A program made the position numbers and the translations under genes. DNA of 64,000 bases, taken from the NCBI GenBank assembly GCA_016934825.1, contig JAFGSB010000148.1:1-64000 (forward strand), read 5' to 3'. The notes beneath the pieces were generated by a model. The model made no database searches. It was not told the DNA's origin and worked only from the letters and a program-made list of their open reading frames with translations. This document shows positions 45,448 to 54,177 of this stretch, in pieces. This DNA is from Candidatus Zhuqueibacterota bacterium. GTDB lineage: Bacteria; Zhuqueibacterota; Zhuqueibacteria; Residuimicrobiales; Krinioviventaceae. Numbering within the stretch: position 1 is the stretch's first letter; every line of letters begins with the position of its first letter.

Positions 45448-47505
45448 TTATTTTTTCAGACATACATGCAATTTGCACAGTTTATACGGGGGCAATGTGA
45501 ACGTAATGAGTCCTTTTTGTCCATTTATACTGAACTGATGATTTTCAATCATTATATTTTCACCGGTGAAAAGCTTAAAAGTATATTCTCCTGGTTTTAA
45601 CAGGTAAAGTTCGGCCGACATCGGACGCGGCTCCGGGCCAAAATGAAACAATTCCGCGTTGAACCTGTTCTCGCCGGTTTCGGTAACCAGCGCGGCAATA
45701 TTACGCGGGGGAGTATGCCATCGCACCGCGTTGACCGGAAAATACAAACCGTCTCCGGGTTCGCCCGTACAGGAGGAAAAAAGCAATTTTGTGTCCGGTA
45801 TAAAGCAATCTTTCAGGGGCTCCGGGTACATCGCGGGAATGGCGAATAACTGCGGAAAACGCAGCACCCTGTCTGTGTAACGAACTTCGCCGGTATATCC
45901 GGGAAAGTTAATTCGTAATGCCCGGGCCGTCCTGTACAGGGTTTCCGTCAGGGCGGTTCTGTCGACAGACAGCCGGAATTTTATATAGGGGGAGCTGTCA
46001 AGTAAAATCAACGTGTCGAATTCCGTACTGCCGGTCAGTAACCTGTATTTGCTGATGACATCGGCAATACCCGTCATTCGTTCCGCGCACCAGCCTGCGG
46101 TTCCTGGATCGGGTTCCTCGGCCGCGGAATTCCGAAGATAGCGCAAACGGTGTTCAGCCATGGAGCGAATGGGCTGCAGGTATTTCGGATTTTGAGTCAT
46201 ATAATATGTTAACAACATGGTATTGGTCATCATATTCATGGCGCTGGGCCAGACATACAGGGGATTATCGGTATAATTCCCGGGAGTCCACCAGTTTTCA
46301 CCCAATCCGCCAATGCCGCCGTCCGGCCAGTGTATGGCGCTCGGAATGATACCCGCAGGTTTGCCGCGTTCCGCCCGCGCCGTCGCGTCGACCCAGGTGT
46401 CCATCCAGGAAGTGATAAGTTCCTGCAGCCCCGGATCGCCGCTGCGCTGCCAGTATAACAGCGCCGGCTGGATGACCCGAGGATGGAATACCGTGTCACA
46501 CGCTTTCCGCGGGTCAGTATTGACCTGTTCCGAATTGAAATAAGTACTCTTGAATTGTAAAAAACCGCGCTCATTTGTTCCCGTCCATATTGTTCTCATG
46601 AGTTCTGCAAGACGTAACGCGCGGGAATTCCATTCCTGGTGATCTGCCTCGAGGAACATCATTGGAGTAATTGCGTCGGCCGCGTCTTCAGCGGTATGTT
46701 CCACATCGCTCATGCGGTTTGTGTAACCTTTTGCCATATGGCCCTGGTCCAGCAGGGCTTTTGAAAATCGCGCCTGTGTTTTTGTGAGATAAGGATCATT
46801 AAACGCGACCAGCGCCGGCATCCACCAGCGCCACATTTCACAGTCATCGCCCCAGCCGCCTCCATATTCGCCGTTGTCTTGCATGCGATTGTCTATCCAC
46901 CAGCGGATGATATCAGTTAAGCGCTCCAGGGCTTCCCGCTGATAGACGGCCCAATCCGGGGCATTTTTTTCTGACGGATAGACTTTATCCGGCGATAACG
47001 GTTTACCCAAATACATTTTGATAAGTGGATTTTGCGGGAATTGTTTTTCAAGCTGTTGGAAAACAACCCGGACTTTTTTCAGGTTTTCCTGCCGGGTAGC
47101 GGGAATGGACCAGATGTTACCATATTCAAGAGCGACCCAGGTGAGCATTCGCGCCTGGTAAAATTGTGCAACAGGGTAAAGGGGGGAGTCTTGAGTAATT
47201 TGAAAATCATAATAGCCTTTTTTTCTGATTGCGGATGAGAAATAATCAAGCCGTTTGTCGGTAAGCCAGCGTTCAATTTCAGCGATCATTTTTTCCGTAT
47301 CCGCCTTTGTTTTGGGAGGAATGCCAGGTTCGGCGTGCAACTGCTTTAAAATTCTAATCCGCGCCGTATCGCTTTCGGCATTACCTGCTTTTGAAATTAA
47401 TAGTCGAACCGTATCATCCGCAGGAGAAATTTCAGCCGGACAATACTGTCTTAAAGGCAGCGTTGTCAATATACATATCATTAACCATTTTTGAATATTT
47501 AGCAT
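45448..47505 (-). CDS. large secreted helical-toroid protein of the pectin locus, unknown
   Basis: 685 residues with a signal peptide (about 1-24). Residues ~60-480 look like an (alpha/alpha)n toroid, rich in Trp: YGGGWGDDCEMWRWWMPAL, AKGYTNRMSDVEHTAEDA and GGIGGLGENWWTPGNYTDNP. A beta domain (about 520-685) follows, with INFPGYTGEVRYTDRVLRF and PPYKLCKLHVCL near the end. The pattern recalls polysaccharide lyases or hydrolases of the (alpha/alpha)6 class, with GDDCE and WRWW as possible active-site elements, but no CAZy family is recognised. Its place between GH28 and the PL22 lyase suggests a role in pectin or rhamnogalacturonan breakdown. It has a clear AAAGGG site before the ATG. Confidence 0.7.
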   Translation of the reverse strand: MLNIQKWLMICILTTLPLRQYCPAEISPADDTVRLLISKAGNAESDTARIRILKQLHAEPGIPPKTKADTEKMIAEIERWLTDKRLDYFSSAIRKKGYYDFQITQDSPLYPVAQFYQARMLTWVALEYGNIWSIPATRQENLKKVRVVFQQLEKQFPQNPLIKMYLGKPLSPDKVYPSEKNAPDWAVYQREALERLTDIIRWWIDNRMQDNGEYGGGWGDDCEMWRWWMPALVAFNDPYLTKTQARFSKALLDQGHMAKGYTNRMSDVEHTAEDAADAITPMMFLEADHQEWNSRALRLAELMRTIWTGTNERGFLQFKSTYFNSEQVNTDPRKACDTVFHPRVIQPALLYWQRSGDPGLQELITSWMDTWVDATARAERGKPAGIIPSAIHWPDGGIGGLGENWWTPGNYTDNPLYVWPSAMNMMTNTMLLTYYMTQNPKYLQPIRSMAEHRLRYLRNSAAEEPDPGTAGWCAERMTGIADVISKYRLLTGSTEFDTLILLDSSPYIKFRLSVDRTALTETLYRTARALRINFPGYTGEVRYTDRVLRFPQLFAIPAMYPEPLKDCFIPDTKLLFSSCTGEPGDGLYFPVNAVRWHTPPRNIAALVTETGENRFNAELFHFGPEPRPMSAELYLLKPGEYTFKLFTGENIMIENHQFSINGQKGLITFTLPPYKLCKLHVCLKK

Positions 47506-47627
47506 TGTACCCTTTCCACAAAAGTCGATCGATGGTTTTTTTTAATTTTATGTAATCTTGCTTGTTTTCAAAAAATGTTAATTGTTTTGTAATTCCGGAT
47601 ACCCCCTTATAAATATACAAAAAATTT

Positions 47628-48791
47628 TCATTTTATTTTTACAGAAAATACGTTTGCGGACCCGTATTTGTCCGTGCTGAAAATAATGATCTTTCCGTCC
47701 GGGCTGAAATGCGGGTGCGGATGGGATGATTGTCCCTCCCAGCTTGAATCATGACGAAACAACGGTTGAATTTTTACAGCTTTACGTTCATCAATTGTCA
47801 ACAGGGTCAAAACCATACCGTCAAAAATATCCACCACCCAGTGTCTGTTGTCTTTGAACATTTGCGAGTGCGCGAATTTTACCGGGAGCTCCATCATATA
47901 GTTGTCGCTGCCGTCCGGGGCGCAGCTGCCCATGAATTGTCTACCCTGGTTCGGACCATAGATATAACGGGCGGAATAGCCGATACGCGAACCGTCCGGG
48001 AACCAGAATTCGTGCGTGCGGTGTATTCCGAACTCCTGGGGGCCAACCGGACCGCCGTCCGTACCGTCAATATTGATCCACCATATACGCAGCGGTGTGG
48101 CGCCAATCGTACCGGGATATGAACCCGGCCTGTATAAATGCTGCCAGCAGTATGAAACAAGCGCCGGATCAACGGGATTGGCCTGCAAATGGCCGATTAC
48201 AAAACCATAGTCCGGGGAAATCTGTATCATTTCTCCGGTTTCCGTGCTGATCTTATAAATAGCATACGGCCCCTTTGATATTTGCGGGCCTTGTTCTGCC
48301 GGTTTCGTTTTATCTACGGCAGTGACGATCCATTTGCCGTCGCAGGTAACGGTCATTGATCCGGGTTTCATGTCGGTTGTAATTGTGTTCGTCACTTTAT
48401 ACGTTTCGGTGTTTAATGCTTTTATCTGGTTCCCGTTTATATACCACAGGGTTTTAAGACCGGGGTAATGCCAGACACTGGTGCTCATATTTTTTTCGTT
48501 CGTCATCTGTATCATTTCACCGCTTTGCAGATTCAGGTTAAACAGATTCAAGTCACCGTTTCTTTTTGAAAAAATGACGGCATGATCTTTATCGATAAAT
48601 GATTCAATATTAAAATACAGGTGCCAGCTTTCGGCTGAATGATTGGTCCATTGAGTAATCTCGTACCCGAATTCGGGGTCTACCCAGGTTTTCTTTTCAC
48701 TCGGCCATATTTTACCAATATCGGAACATATCGAAACCTGATAAAACAAAAAAATTATCATGAACAGGGGTAATATTTGATTTGTCTTCAT
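47628..48791 (-). CDS. PL22 oligogalacturonate lyase
   Basis: 387 residues with a signal peptide (about 1-22), then a seven-bladed beta-propeller. Family marks are a His near the N-terminus (SAESWHLYFN), GHLQANPVDPALVSYCWQH, IHRTHEFWFPDGSRIGYS, MFKDNRHWVVDIFDG, and the C-terminal SHPHPHFSPDGKIIIFSTD. The histidines of H-R-T-H-E and SHPHPH are the Mn-binding/catalytic set of PL22. The enzyme splits unsaturated di- and oligogalacturonides to 5-keto-4-deoxyuronate. Most bacterial forms are cytoplasmic, so this signal-bearing one is periplasmic. An AGGAG site precedes the ATG. It is part of the pectin locus. Confidence 0.9.
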   Translation of the reverse strand: MKTNQILPLFMIIFLFYQVSICSDIGKIWPSEKKTWVDPEFGYEITQWTNHSAESWHLYFNIESFIDKDHAVIFSKRNGDLNLFNLNLQSGEMIQMTNEKNMSTSVWHYPGLKTLWYINGNQIKALNTETYKVTNTITTDMKPGSMTVTCDGKWIVTAVDKTKPAEQGPQISKGPYAIYKISTETGEMIQISPDYGFVIGHLQANPVDPALVSYCWQHLYRPGSYPGTIGATPLRIWWINIDGTDGGPVGPQEFGIHRTHEFWFPDGSRIGYSARYIYGPNQGRQFMGSCAPDGSDNYMMELPVKFAHSQMFKDNRHWVVDIFDGMVLTLLTIDERKAVKIQPLFRHDSSWEGQSSHPHPHFSPDGKIIIFSTDKYGSANVFSVKIK

Positions 48792-48933
48792 TTTCCATCT
48801 CCTGTTGGATTCAAGTATTCAAAGTACATAATGAGTTGTAAATGGACCTGTTATGACCGTCATTCCCGTTGATATGATCCGAAATTTTAATTACAGATTA
48901 AGCCGGGACGTGAAAACCGGGTACCGTAATGTC

Positions 48934-50514
48934 TCATGTTTCGTTTAGCGGTTTAATTGGCGGCAGTTCGTAATGGACGCGAAGTCGCTCAAGTTCATTT
49001 TTTAGTTCCTCAACAATCTGACTGTATTCCGGATTATCATATTCACTGTGCATTTCGTTCGGATCTTTTTCCAGATCATAGAGTTCCCATTCGTCAAGAT
49101 CATAAAAGTGTAACAGTTTGTATTGCAGAGTCGCAACGCCTTCGTGCCGGCGAACGCTGTGAACTGCCGGGAATTCATAATAGTGGTAATACAGGCTCTT
49201 TCGCCAGTTTCCAGGAGTTTGTCCGGCCAGCAGCGGTTTTAAGCTCATCCCCTGCATATCCGGGGGCAAAGCAGTCCCTGCTATGTCCAGAAAGGTTTGC
49301 GCGAAATCCAGGTTGGACACAAGATCATTATTGATGCTGCCTTTTTTGACCACATTCGGCCATCTCGCGATCAAAGGGGTGCGGTAGGATTCTTCATACA
49401 TGAACCGCTTGTCGAACCAGCCGTGTTCGCCCAGGTAAAAGCCCTGGTCGGAGGTATAAATCACAAGGGTGTTGTCGGTTAATCCATTATCATCAAGATA
49501 ATCCAGAACCCGGCCGACATTTTCATCCACTCCCCGTATACAGCCCAAATAATCCTGTAAATATCGCTGATATTTCCAGCGCACCAGGTCTTTGCCTTTC
49601 GGATTCAATTTTTTAAAAGCTTCATTCTTAGGCCCGTAGGCCGCTTTCCAGGCCTTTTTTTGTTCTTCATTCATCCTTTTGTGGATCTGTTTAAATAACA
49701 GGCTGTCGCCGTCATCCGGCGGGACTTTGAGGTCCTGGTCCATTCTCATGGTTTTTTCAATTGTCATATCCTGGGTTTTTGCGGCTGTTCCCCGTCCGTT
49801 ATAATCGTCAAACAGATTATCCGGTTCCGGAAAGACGACATGATCAAATATATTGATATGCCGTAACGCCGGTGACCATTCCCGGTGCGGGGCTTTGTGC
49901 TGCAGCATGAGCATAAATGGTTTTGAATTGTCCCGTTTGTTTTGAAGCCAGTCCAAAGCTTTATCGGTGATAATGTCACTGACATAACCGGTTTCCCTGA
50001 TGTTCCCGGCCGGGGTCCTGAAATCGGGATTATAATAATGACCCTGTCCCTGCAGAACCTCCCAAAAATCGAAACCGGTCGGTTCGCTTTTTAAATGCCA
50101 TTTACCGACAATAGCAGTCTGGTACCCGGCTTGTTGTAACAGTTTTGGAAAAGTCTGTTGTGCGCCGTCAAAAACCTCACTGTTGTCCCTGACACTGTTA
50201 AGATGACTGTGTTTACCGGTTAACACAGTCGCCCTGGAAGGCGCACAGATTGAATTGGTAACGTAACATTTGTTAAATATCATTCCTTCTGCCCCCAGAC
50301 GGTCTATATTCGGAGTAGGAGCAACCTGAGCCAATCGTCCACCGTAGGCGCTGATGGCCTGAAAAGCGTGATCGTCGGAAAAGATGAACAGAATATTGGG
50401 TTGTTTTTTTACATTCGTACAATTTGAAAAAAGAGTGGAGGTGAAAAACAGCGAGGCTGTTCCCCCCGCCAGTTTATTCAGAAAAACACGCCGATTTAAT
50501 TGTTTGTTATTCAT
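48934..50514 (-). CDS. sulfatase with Tat-type signal
   Basis: 526 residues. The N-terminal [12 protein letters not shown] followed by a hydrophobic run looks like a twin-arginine signal, and FSNC (about residue 32) could be a lipobox. The alkaline-phosphatase-fold sulfatase has metal Asp pair DDHA (47-48), the formylglycine motif [11 protein letters not shown] with Cys90, [31 protein letters not shown] and RTPLIARWP. Cys90 must be oxidised to formylglycine by an FGE or anSME maturase, not seen in the window. The substrate is a sulfated polysaccharide fragment. It lies at the upstream end of the pectin locus on the same strand, so it may serve mixed polysaccharides. Confidence 0.93.
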   Translation of the reverse strand: MNNKQLNRRVFLNKLAGGTASLFFTSTLFSNCTNVKKQPNILFIFSDDHAFQAISAYGGRLAQVAPTPNIDRLGAEGMIFNKCYVTNSICAPSRATVLTGKHSHLNSVRDNSEVFDGAQQTFPKLLQQAGYQTAIVGKWHLKSEPTGFDFWEVLQGQGHYYNPDFRTPAGNIRETGYVSDIITDKALDWLQNKRDNSKPFMLMLQHKAPHREWSPALRHINIFDHVVFPEPDNLFDDYNGRGTAAKTQDMTIEKTMRMDQDLKVPPDDGDSLLFKQIHKRMNEEQKKAWKAAYGPKNEAFKKLNPKGKDLVRWKYQRYLQDYLGCIRGVDENVGRVLDYLDDNGLTDNTLVIYTSDQGFYLGEHGWFDKRFMYEESYRTPLIARWPNVVKKGSINNDLVSNLDFAQTFLDIAGTALPPDMQGMSLKPLLAGQTPGNWRKSLYYHYYEFPAVHSVRRHEGVATLQYKLLHFYDLDEWELYDLEKDPNEMHSEYDNPEYSQIVEELKNELERLRVHYELPPIKPLNET

Positions 50515-50672
50515 CCTTTCAATTCTCCCAATGTTAAATGAAAGATTATAATATGTTTACTTCCTAACTACAAGGGGATAATGTATAAAAGCAAATTGAT
50601 TACTTTAAATGAAATGTTCAACTGATGTGAATAACACAAACTCTTAATTTTACCTGTTAAAATTTCTGTTTT

Positions 50673-51191
50673 TTATTCGAAAGTATTGATCCTGATTTTA
50701 TTATACTGTAGTTCCTTTTTTTCATTTTCTTCATGCTCCTCCGCGTAACCAATGCTTATTATCGATTCCACTTTAATAAATTCGGGTATTTGCAGGAGCT
50801 GCTGAACATACTCCCCGGATGTAACGGCTTCGTTATGCATTCTGTTTCTGATTTGTATCCAGCAACTGCCCAGCCCGAGTGATTGAGCGGTTAACTGAAT
50901 AATAATGGAGGCGATTGAGCAGTCTTCCACCCAGACATCGGATTTTTCGTTATCTCCACACACGATTATCCCCAAAGCGGCATCCGCCAGAAACTGAGAA
51001 CCGTGTGTTTTTGCCAGCGATAATTTTTCGAGTAATTCCTTGTCGTCCACAAATATAAACTCACAAGGTTCTCTGTCCCATGAGGAGGGGGATCGTAACA
51101 GGGCTTCTTTTAAAATTTCGATTTTCTCCGGCTCAATTTTTTGTCCGGTGTATTTCCTGATACTTTTACGTTGCCGCAGCAATTCAATCAT
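50673..51191 (-). CDS. nitroreductase family protein
   Basis: 172 residues, single-domain FMN-dependent nitroreductase fold. Motifs are LLRQRKSIRKYTGQKIEPEK (the FMN-phosphate Arg pair near the N-terminus), LLRSPSSWDREPCEFIFVDD, FLADAALGIIVCG, DCSIASIIIQLTAQSLGLGSCWIQ, and IISIGYAEEHEE. Family members reduce nitro groups, quinones or flavins with NAD(P)H. The true substrate is unknown. A strong AGGAGGGG site precedes the ATG. It stands alone between the sulfatase and GT39-like genes. Confidence 0.9.
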   Translation of the reverse strand: MIELLRQRKSIRKYTGQKIEPEKIEILKEALLRSPSSWDREPCEFIFVDDKELLEKLSLAKTHGSQFLADAALGIIVCGDNEKSDVWVEDCSIASIIIQLTAQSLGLGSCWIQIRNRMHNEAVTSGEYVQQLLQIPEFIKVESIISIGYAEEHEENEKKELQYNKIRINTFE

Positions 51192-51339
51192 TTTTTATCC
51201 CCTCCTAATTTTATGGTTTGAATTTAGGAGAACATGTTATTATAAAAGTAATATAATACATTGATAAATGGATGTCAACAGATGAGGTGCATGCCGGATA
51301 AAATAATCCACCGGAATTGGTAAACAAAAGGTAAACAGG

Positions 51340-52896
51340 TTAGATAAAATTTTTCTCTTCTTCCCATAGCTGTAGCAAAGGTCTTTTCAAATTTTTACCG
51401 ATAAAAACGGGTAGATTGTTTTCATAGGGCATACAGTATTTACATTTAATTTCGGCAACACGATTTACCTGCTCAAGCGCATTCAGATGATCTTCCTGTC
51501 TCCCGCCGATAATAATGACAACAGCATGGTTTTTATTCAATTCATTCAGGCTCCAGAACCAGTAACTGTTATGCGGGCAGACTACGGGCGGCAAATTATA
51601 CTTTTTACCGTAATATTCTAAAGCTCCTGCTTCCCCGTAGTTACATGTAACAATAACCGTGTTGGATTTTTCATCATCCGGCAGGGAAGAATAAACATCC
51701 GAGACGGTTTTTGCCAGATTTTCCCAGCCGAACATATCCGCGTAGAACTGGGGTAATTCGGACAACTCTTTATTTTCGCTGGAAGGATGTTGTATGCGAA
51801 GCGTTCTGCTGTAGGAGATAAATGCTTCCACTGGTAATATGGGGAGCGCCAGGGGTGCAATAATAATTCCAATCAAAGAAACGAGTAGGGGAATAACGAT
51901 CCTTATCCATCCCAGGTATTTTTTACGCGTCAGTTGTTCCAACTGGACTCCTCCTGCGGCGATTAACGGTATATATGCCGGTGACAGGTATTCCGACTTG
52001 CTGTGCCCGTTTATGAACAATATGAGAAAAGTGGCTATAAAAATGATACCCAATATGTTAAATTCTCTGCCTTTTTTGTTCATGAATAAATAAAATAGTC
52101 CGGCCAGCCAAACGGGTACGGCTACCGGATTCATAAGCAAAAACTGCCCGAGTACAAAATCCAGACGCGAAACGCCGCTGTATTTGTACTGCACAGCGTT
52201 TCGCATAAATTCCAGATGTGCCAGATCATGGGTCAGGTTCCATATAATAAAAGGTAAAAACAATACCGCTGCGACAATTCCGGCGATATACGGCCATTTG
52301 CTTAAAAGCTGTTTTCTTTGTTTGGTTATAATCAAAGCGGCAACAAGACCGAAAATAAACCAGGCCATGCTTATTTTATTTAATAAGCCAAGGCCTGTCA
52401 CTGCTCCTAAAGTAAGCCAGTGTTTTTGTTTGCCGTCTTTAAAAATCAGGATTAAAACATACGCATTCAGCGCCCAGAAAAATATATCTATACTGTTCAT
52501 CGAATAATAAGAATTCATTGCGAGATAAATCGGGGTGACAATTATGGTTACACAGGTAATGATAGTTGCCGTAATTCCGCCGTTCAGTTTGCGCACCATT
52601 AAACCCGCAACAAGCACCGTTAAAGAACTCAGGACAGCCGGCAGAAGCCTGATTGCAAAAACTGAATCACCGATCAACACCCGTATTATTGTCAGTAAAT
52701 AAATTGAAAAGGGTGGTTGATCGACATACCCGAGACCAGGGCGATGACTGCACGCCAGGTAATATAGCTCATCTCGAAAAATACCGTAAACGGCAAAAAC
52801 ATTGGTATAAAGATGGATCAGTAAAGGGATCAAGGCAAAACTTAATAACAGAAATTTCTCTGATTTATTATTCAGGGTTATTTTTTTATTTTCCAT
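51340..52896 (-). CDS. GT39/ArnT-like membrane glycosyltransferase
   Basis: 518 residues from the ATG at 52896 (CAGGGAC about 7 nt upstream). The frame to 52926 is unlikely. About 10-11 transmembrane helices form the first 390 residues, with the PMT/GT39 luminal loop FRDELYYLACSHRPGLGYVDQPPFSIYL (catalytic Asp-Glu) and the second conserved block YYSMNSIDIFFWALNAY. A C-terminal soluble domain (about 400-518) includes NTVIVTCNYGEAGALEYYGK. These enzymes transfer a sugar from a polyprenyl-phosphate donor to lipid or protein at the outer face of the inner membrane. The acceptor here cannot be told. It is monocistronic. Confidence 0.9.
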   Translation of the reverse strand: MENKKITLNNKSEKFLLLSFALIPLLIHLYTNVFAVYGIFRDELYYLACSHRPGLGYVDQPPFSIYLLTIIRVLIGDSVFAIRLLPAVLSSLTVLVAGLMVRKLNGGITATIITCVTIIVTPIYLAMNSYYSMNSIDIFFWALNAYVLILIFKDGKQKHWLTLGAVTGLGLLNKISMAWFIFGLVAALIITKQRKQLLSKWPYIAGIVAAVLFLPFIIWNLTHDLAHLEFMRNAVQYKYSGVSRLDFVLGQFLLMNPVAVPVWLAGLFYLFMNKKGREFNILGIIFIATFLILFINGHSKSEYLSPAYIPLIAAGGVQLEQLTRKKYLGWIRIVIPLLVSLIGIIIAPLALPILPVEAFISYSRTLRIQHPSSENKELSELPQFYADMFGWENLAKTVSDVYSSLPDDEKSNTVIVTCNYGEAGALEYYGKKYNLPPVVCPHNSYWFWSLNELNKNHAVVIIIGGRQEDHLNALEQVNRVAEIKCKYCMPYENNLPVFIGKNLKRPLLQLWEEEKNFI

Positions 52897-53099
52897 TTTA
52901 TAGTCCCTGTTCGATATAATAAGCAATTTATTTCAATATACGTATGAAAATGATATAAATAACAATTTTTTAAAATAATTTTATACTGGCACCGGCGTCC
53001 GGTTTACAGGTATTACCAACCGGATGAGCTAAAAAGTTCAATAAAATCAAATTTAATAAGATTTCATTTTCAAAAATTAAACAATATATAATGTTTAGG

Positions 53100-53135
53100 G
53101 TGTCGTGTTCAAGTTTAACCTGACACCGGTGTTAT
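53100..53135 (+). repeat. dispersed GTGTCGTG...GACAC element, copy C
   Basis: GGTGTCGTGTTCAAG then TTTAACCTGACACCGGTG. It shares GTGTCGTG and TTTAACC with copy A and GACAC-nnGGTG with copy B. It lies in the gap upstream of the GT39-like gene. Confidence 0.45.
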
Positions 53136-53210
53136 ACTGGATTGATTAAAGGACAATTCAATTGCAGAATAATTTAGAGAGAAAAAACGGGAAAACGACG
53201 GTATGACGGA

Positions 53211-53606
53211 TTATTTGTTCAAAAATTCTACCCCGACACTGTCACTGAAAATATTTACCCGGACAATACAATTCGTGCCGTCCTGGTCGGCATCACGGTT
53301 GCCTTCGCCTTTCAGAATGAGTTTGTCGGAAGAAACAGAAACAACACTATATGCGCCGTTTTCATTCTCAGGTCTGTCGGTTATATCTTGAATGGTAATT
53401 CTTTCAAAACTGTATCCTCCGCCTCCCATTGCAACCGGTTTGATATAATATTCCTGCGCCCGGTTTGCTAAAAATAAAAGATCATTGGTGACGCCTTCTA
53501 AATTTGATGTATCCGCCCATGATTTAAACATATCAATGCCGACAAAAATAGCGATTGATACAAGAATCAGAACCAAAAGAAGAATTAACAGTTGTTGTTG
53601 TCCCAT
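53211..53606 (-). CDS. pilin-like single-helix surface protein
   Basis: 131 residues from the ATG at 53606 (AGAGG 7 nt upstream). The sequence begins MGQQQLLILLLVLILVSIAI, one N-terminal hydrophobic helix without a long leader. It is followed by a globular part with ANRAQEYYIKPVAMGGGGYSF and a late Cys. The layout resembles the type IV pilin-like proteins common in Calditrichota, Marinimicrobia and Ignavibacteria genomes, which start MGQQQLLL. It may form a fibre or anchor in the inner membrane. No pilin peptidase site or assembly gene is seen nearby, so the role is inferred. Confidence 0.72.
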   Translation of the reverse strand: MGQQQLLILLLVLILVSIAIFVGIDMFKSWADTSNLEGVTNDLLFLANRAQEYYIKPVAMGGGGYSFERITIQDITDRPENENGAYSVVSVSSDKLILKGEGNRDADQDGTNCIVRVNIFSDSVGVEFLNK

Positions 53607-54131
53607 CACTAACCTCTTAAATAAGACTACTAATTAATCTGCAACGAAAAACAGACATCCTAATTATTAACGTGCGTATCATGTTAGCTATGGAACTACT
53701 GGAATTTTGGACTCGATAATGAATTTATCTGTAAATCACATCTTATTACCGTTTTGATGTCTGTTATTTTTCCGGATAAAATTATTTATTCGAATTTACT
53801 TTTTAAATCTGTTCAGAGTATACGGAGCTTTAATATCAAACAATTGGAATCACTCAGGTGGCCCAAAACGTATACACAGCATAACATTTTGTCCCTTTTT
53901 TTTCAATATCTCGTTGAAATTATTGGTATTGTCTATATAATTAATACCCGTTTTTATTTAAAATTTTATGTACAATAAATATGCCAGTATTATACATAAA
54001 GGAGTGATATTTACGCAATTACCCCGGGAATAAAGAAACGATCCGAAAGAAAAGATTTTATCCACGTTTATTTATAATATTTATTTTAGTTGTTTTTAAA
54101 ACGGTGGTACAAATAATTAGGTTGTTTCTAA
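53607..54131. other. long AT-rich intergenic gap, no gene seen
   Basis: About 525 nt between the pilin-like gene start and the PEP-carboxykinase terminator. A 74-codon + frame at 53754 lacks a ribosome site. A Shine-Dalgarno-like AAAGGAGTGAT at about 53998 precedes no ATG. Confidence 0.4.
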
Positions 54132-54138
54132 AAGGGCG

Positions 54139-54170
54139 GAGCTGCTTTGCTGCTAATGGCAAAGCAGCTC
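54139..54170. terminator. terminator after PEP carboxykinase gene
   Basis: Perfect 12-bp arms (54139-54150 and 54159-54170) with an 8-nt loop, starting 8 nt past the stop of the minus-strand gene. Confidence 0.75.
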
Positions 54171-54177
54171 CTGTTAG

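Noticed and set aside
53754-53978. 74-codon + frame in the long gap before pckA
   Set aside because: No ribosome site, AT-driven composition and no protein family resemblance.
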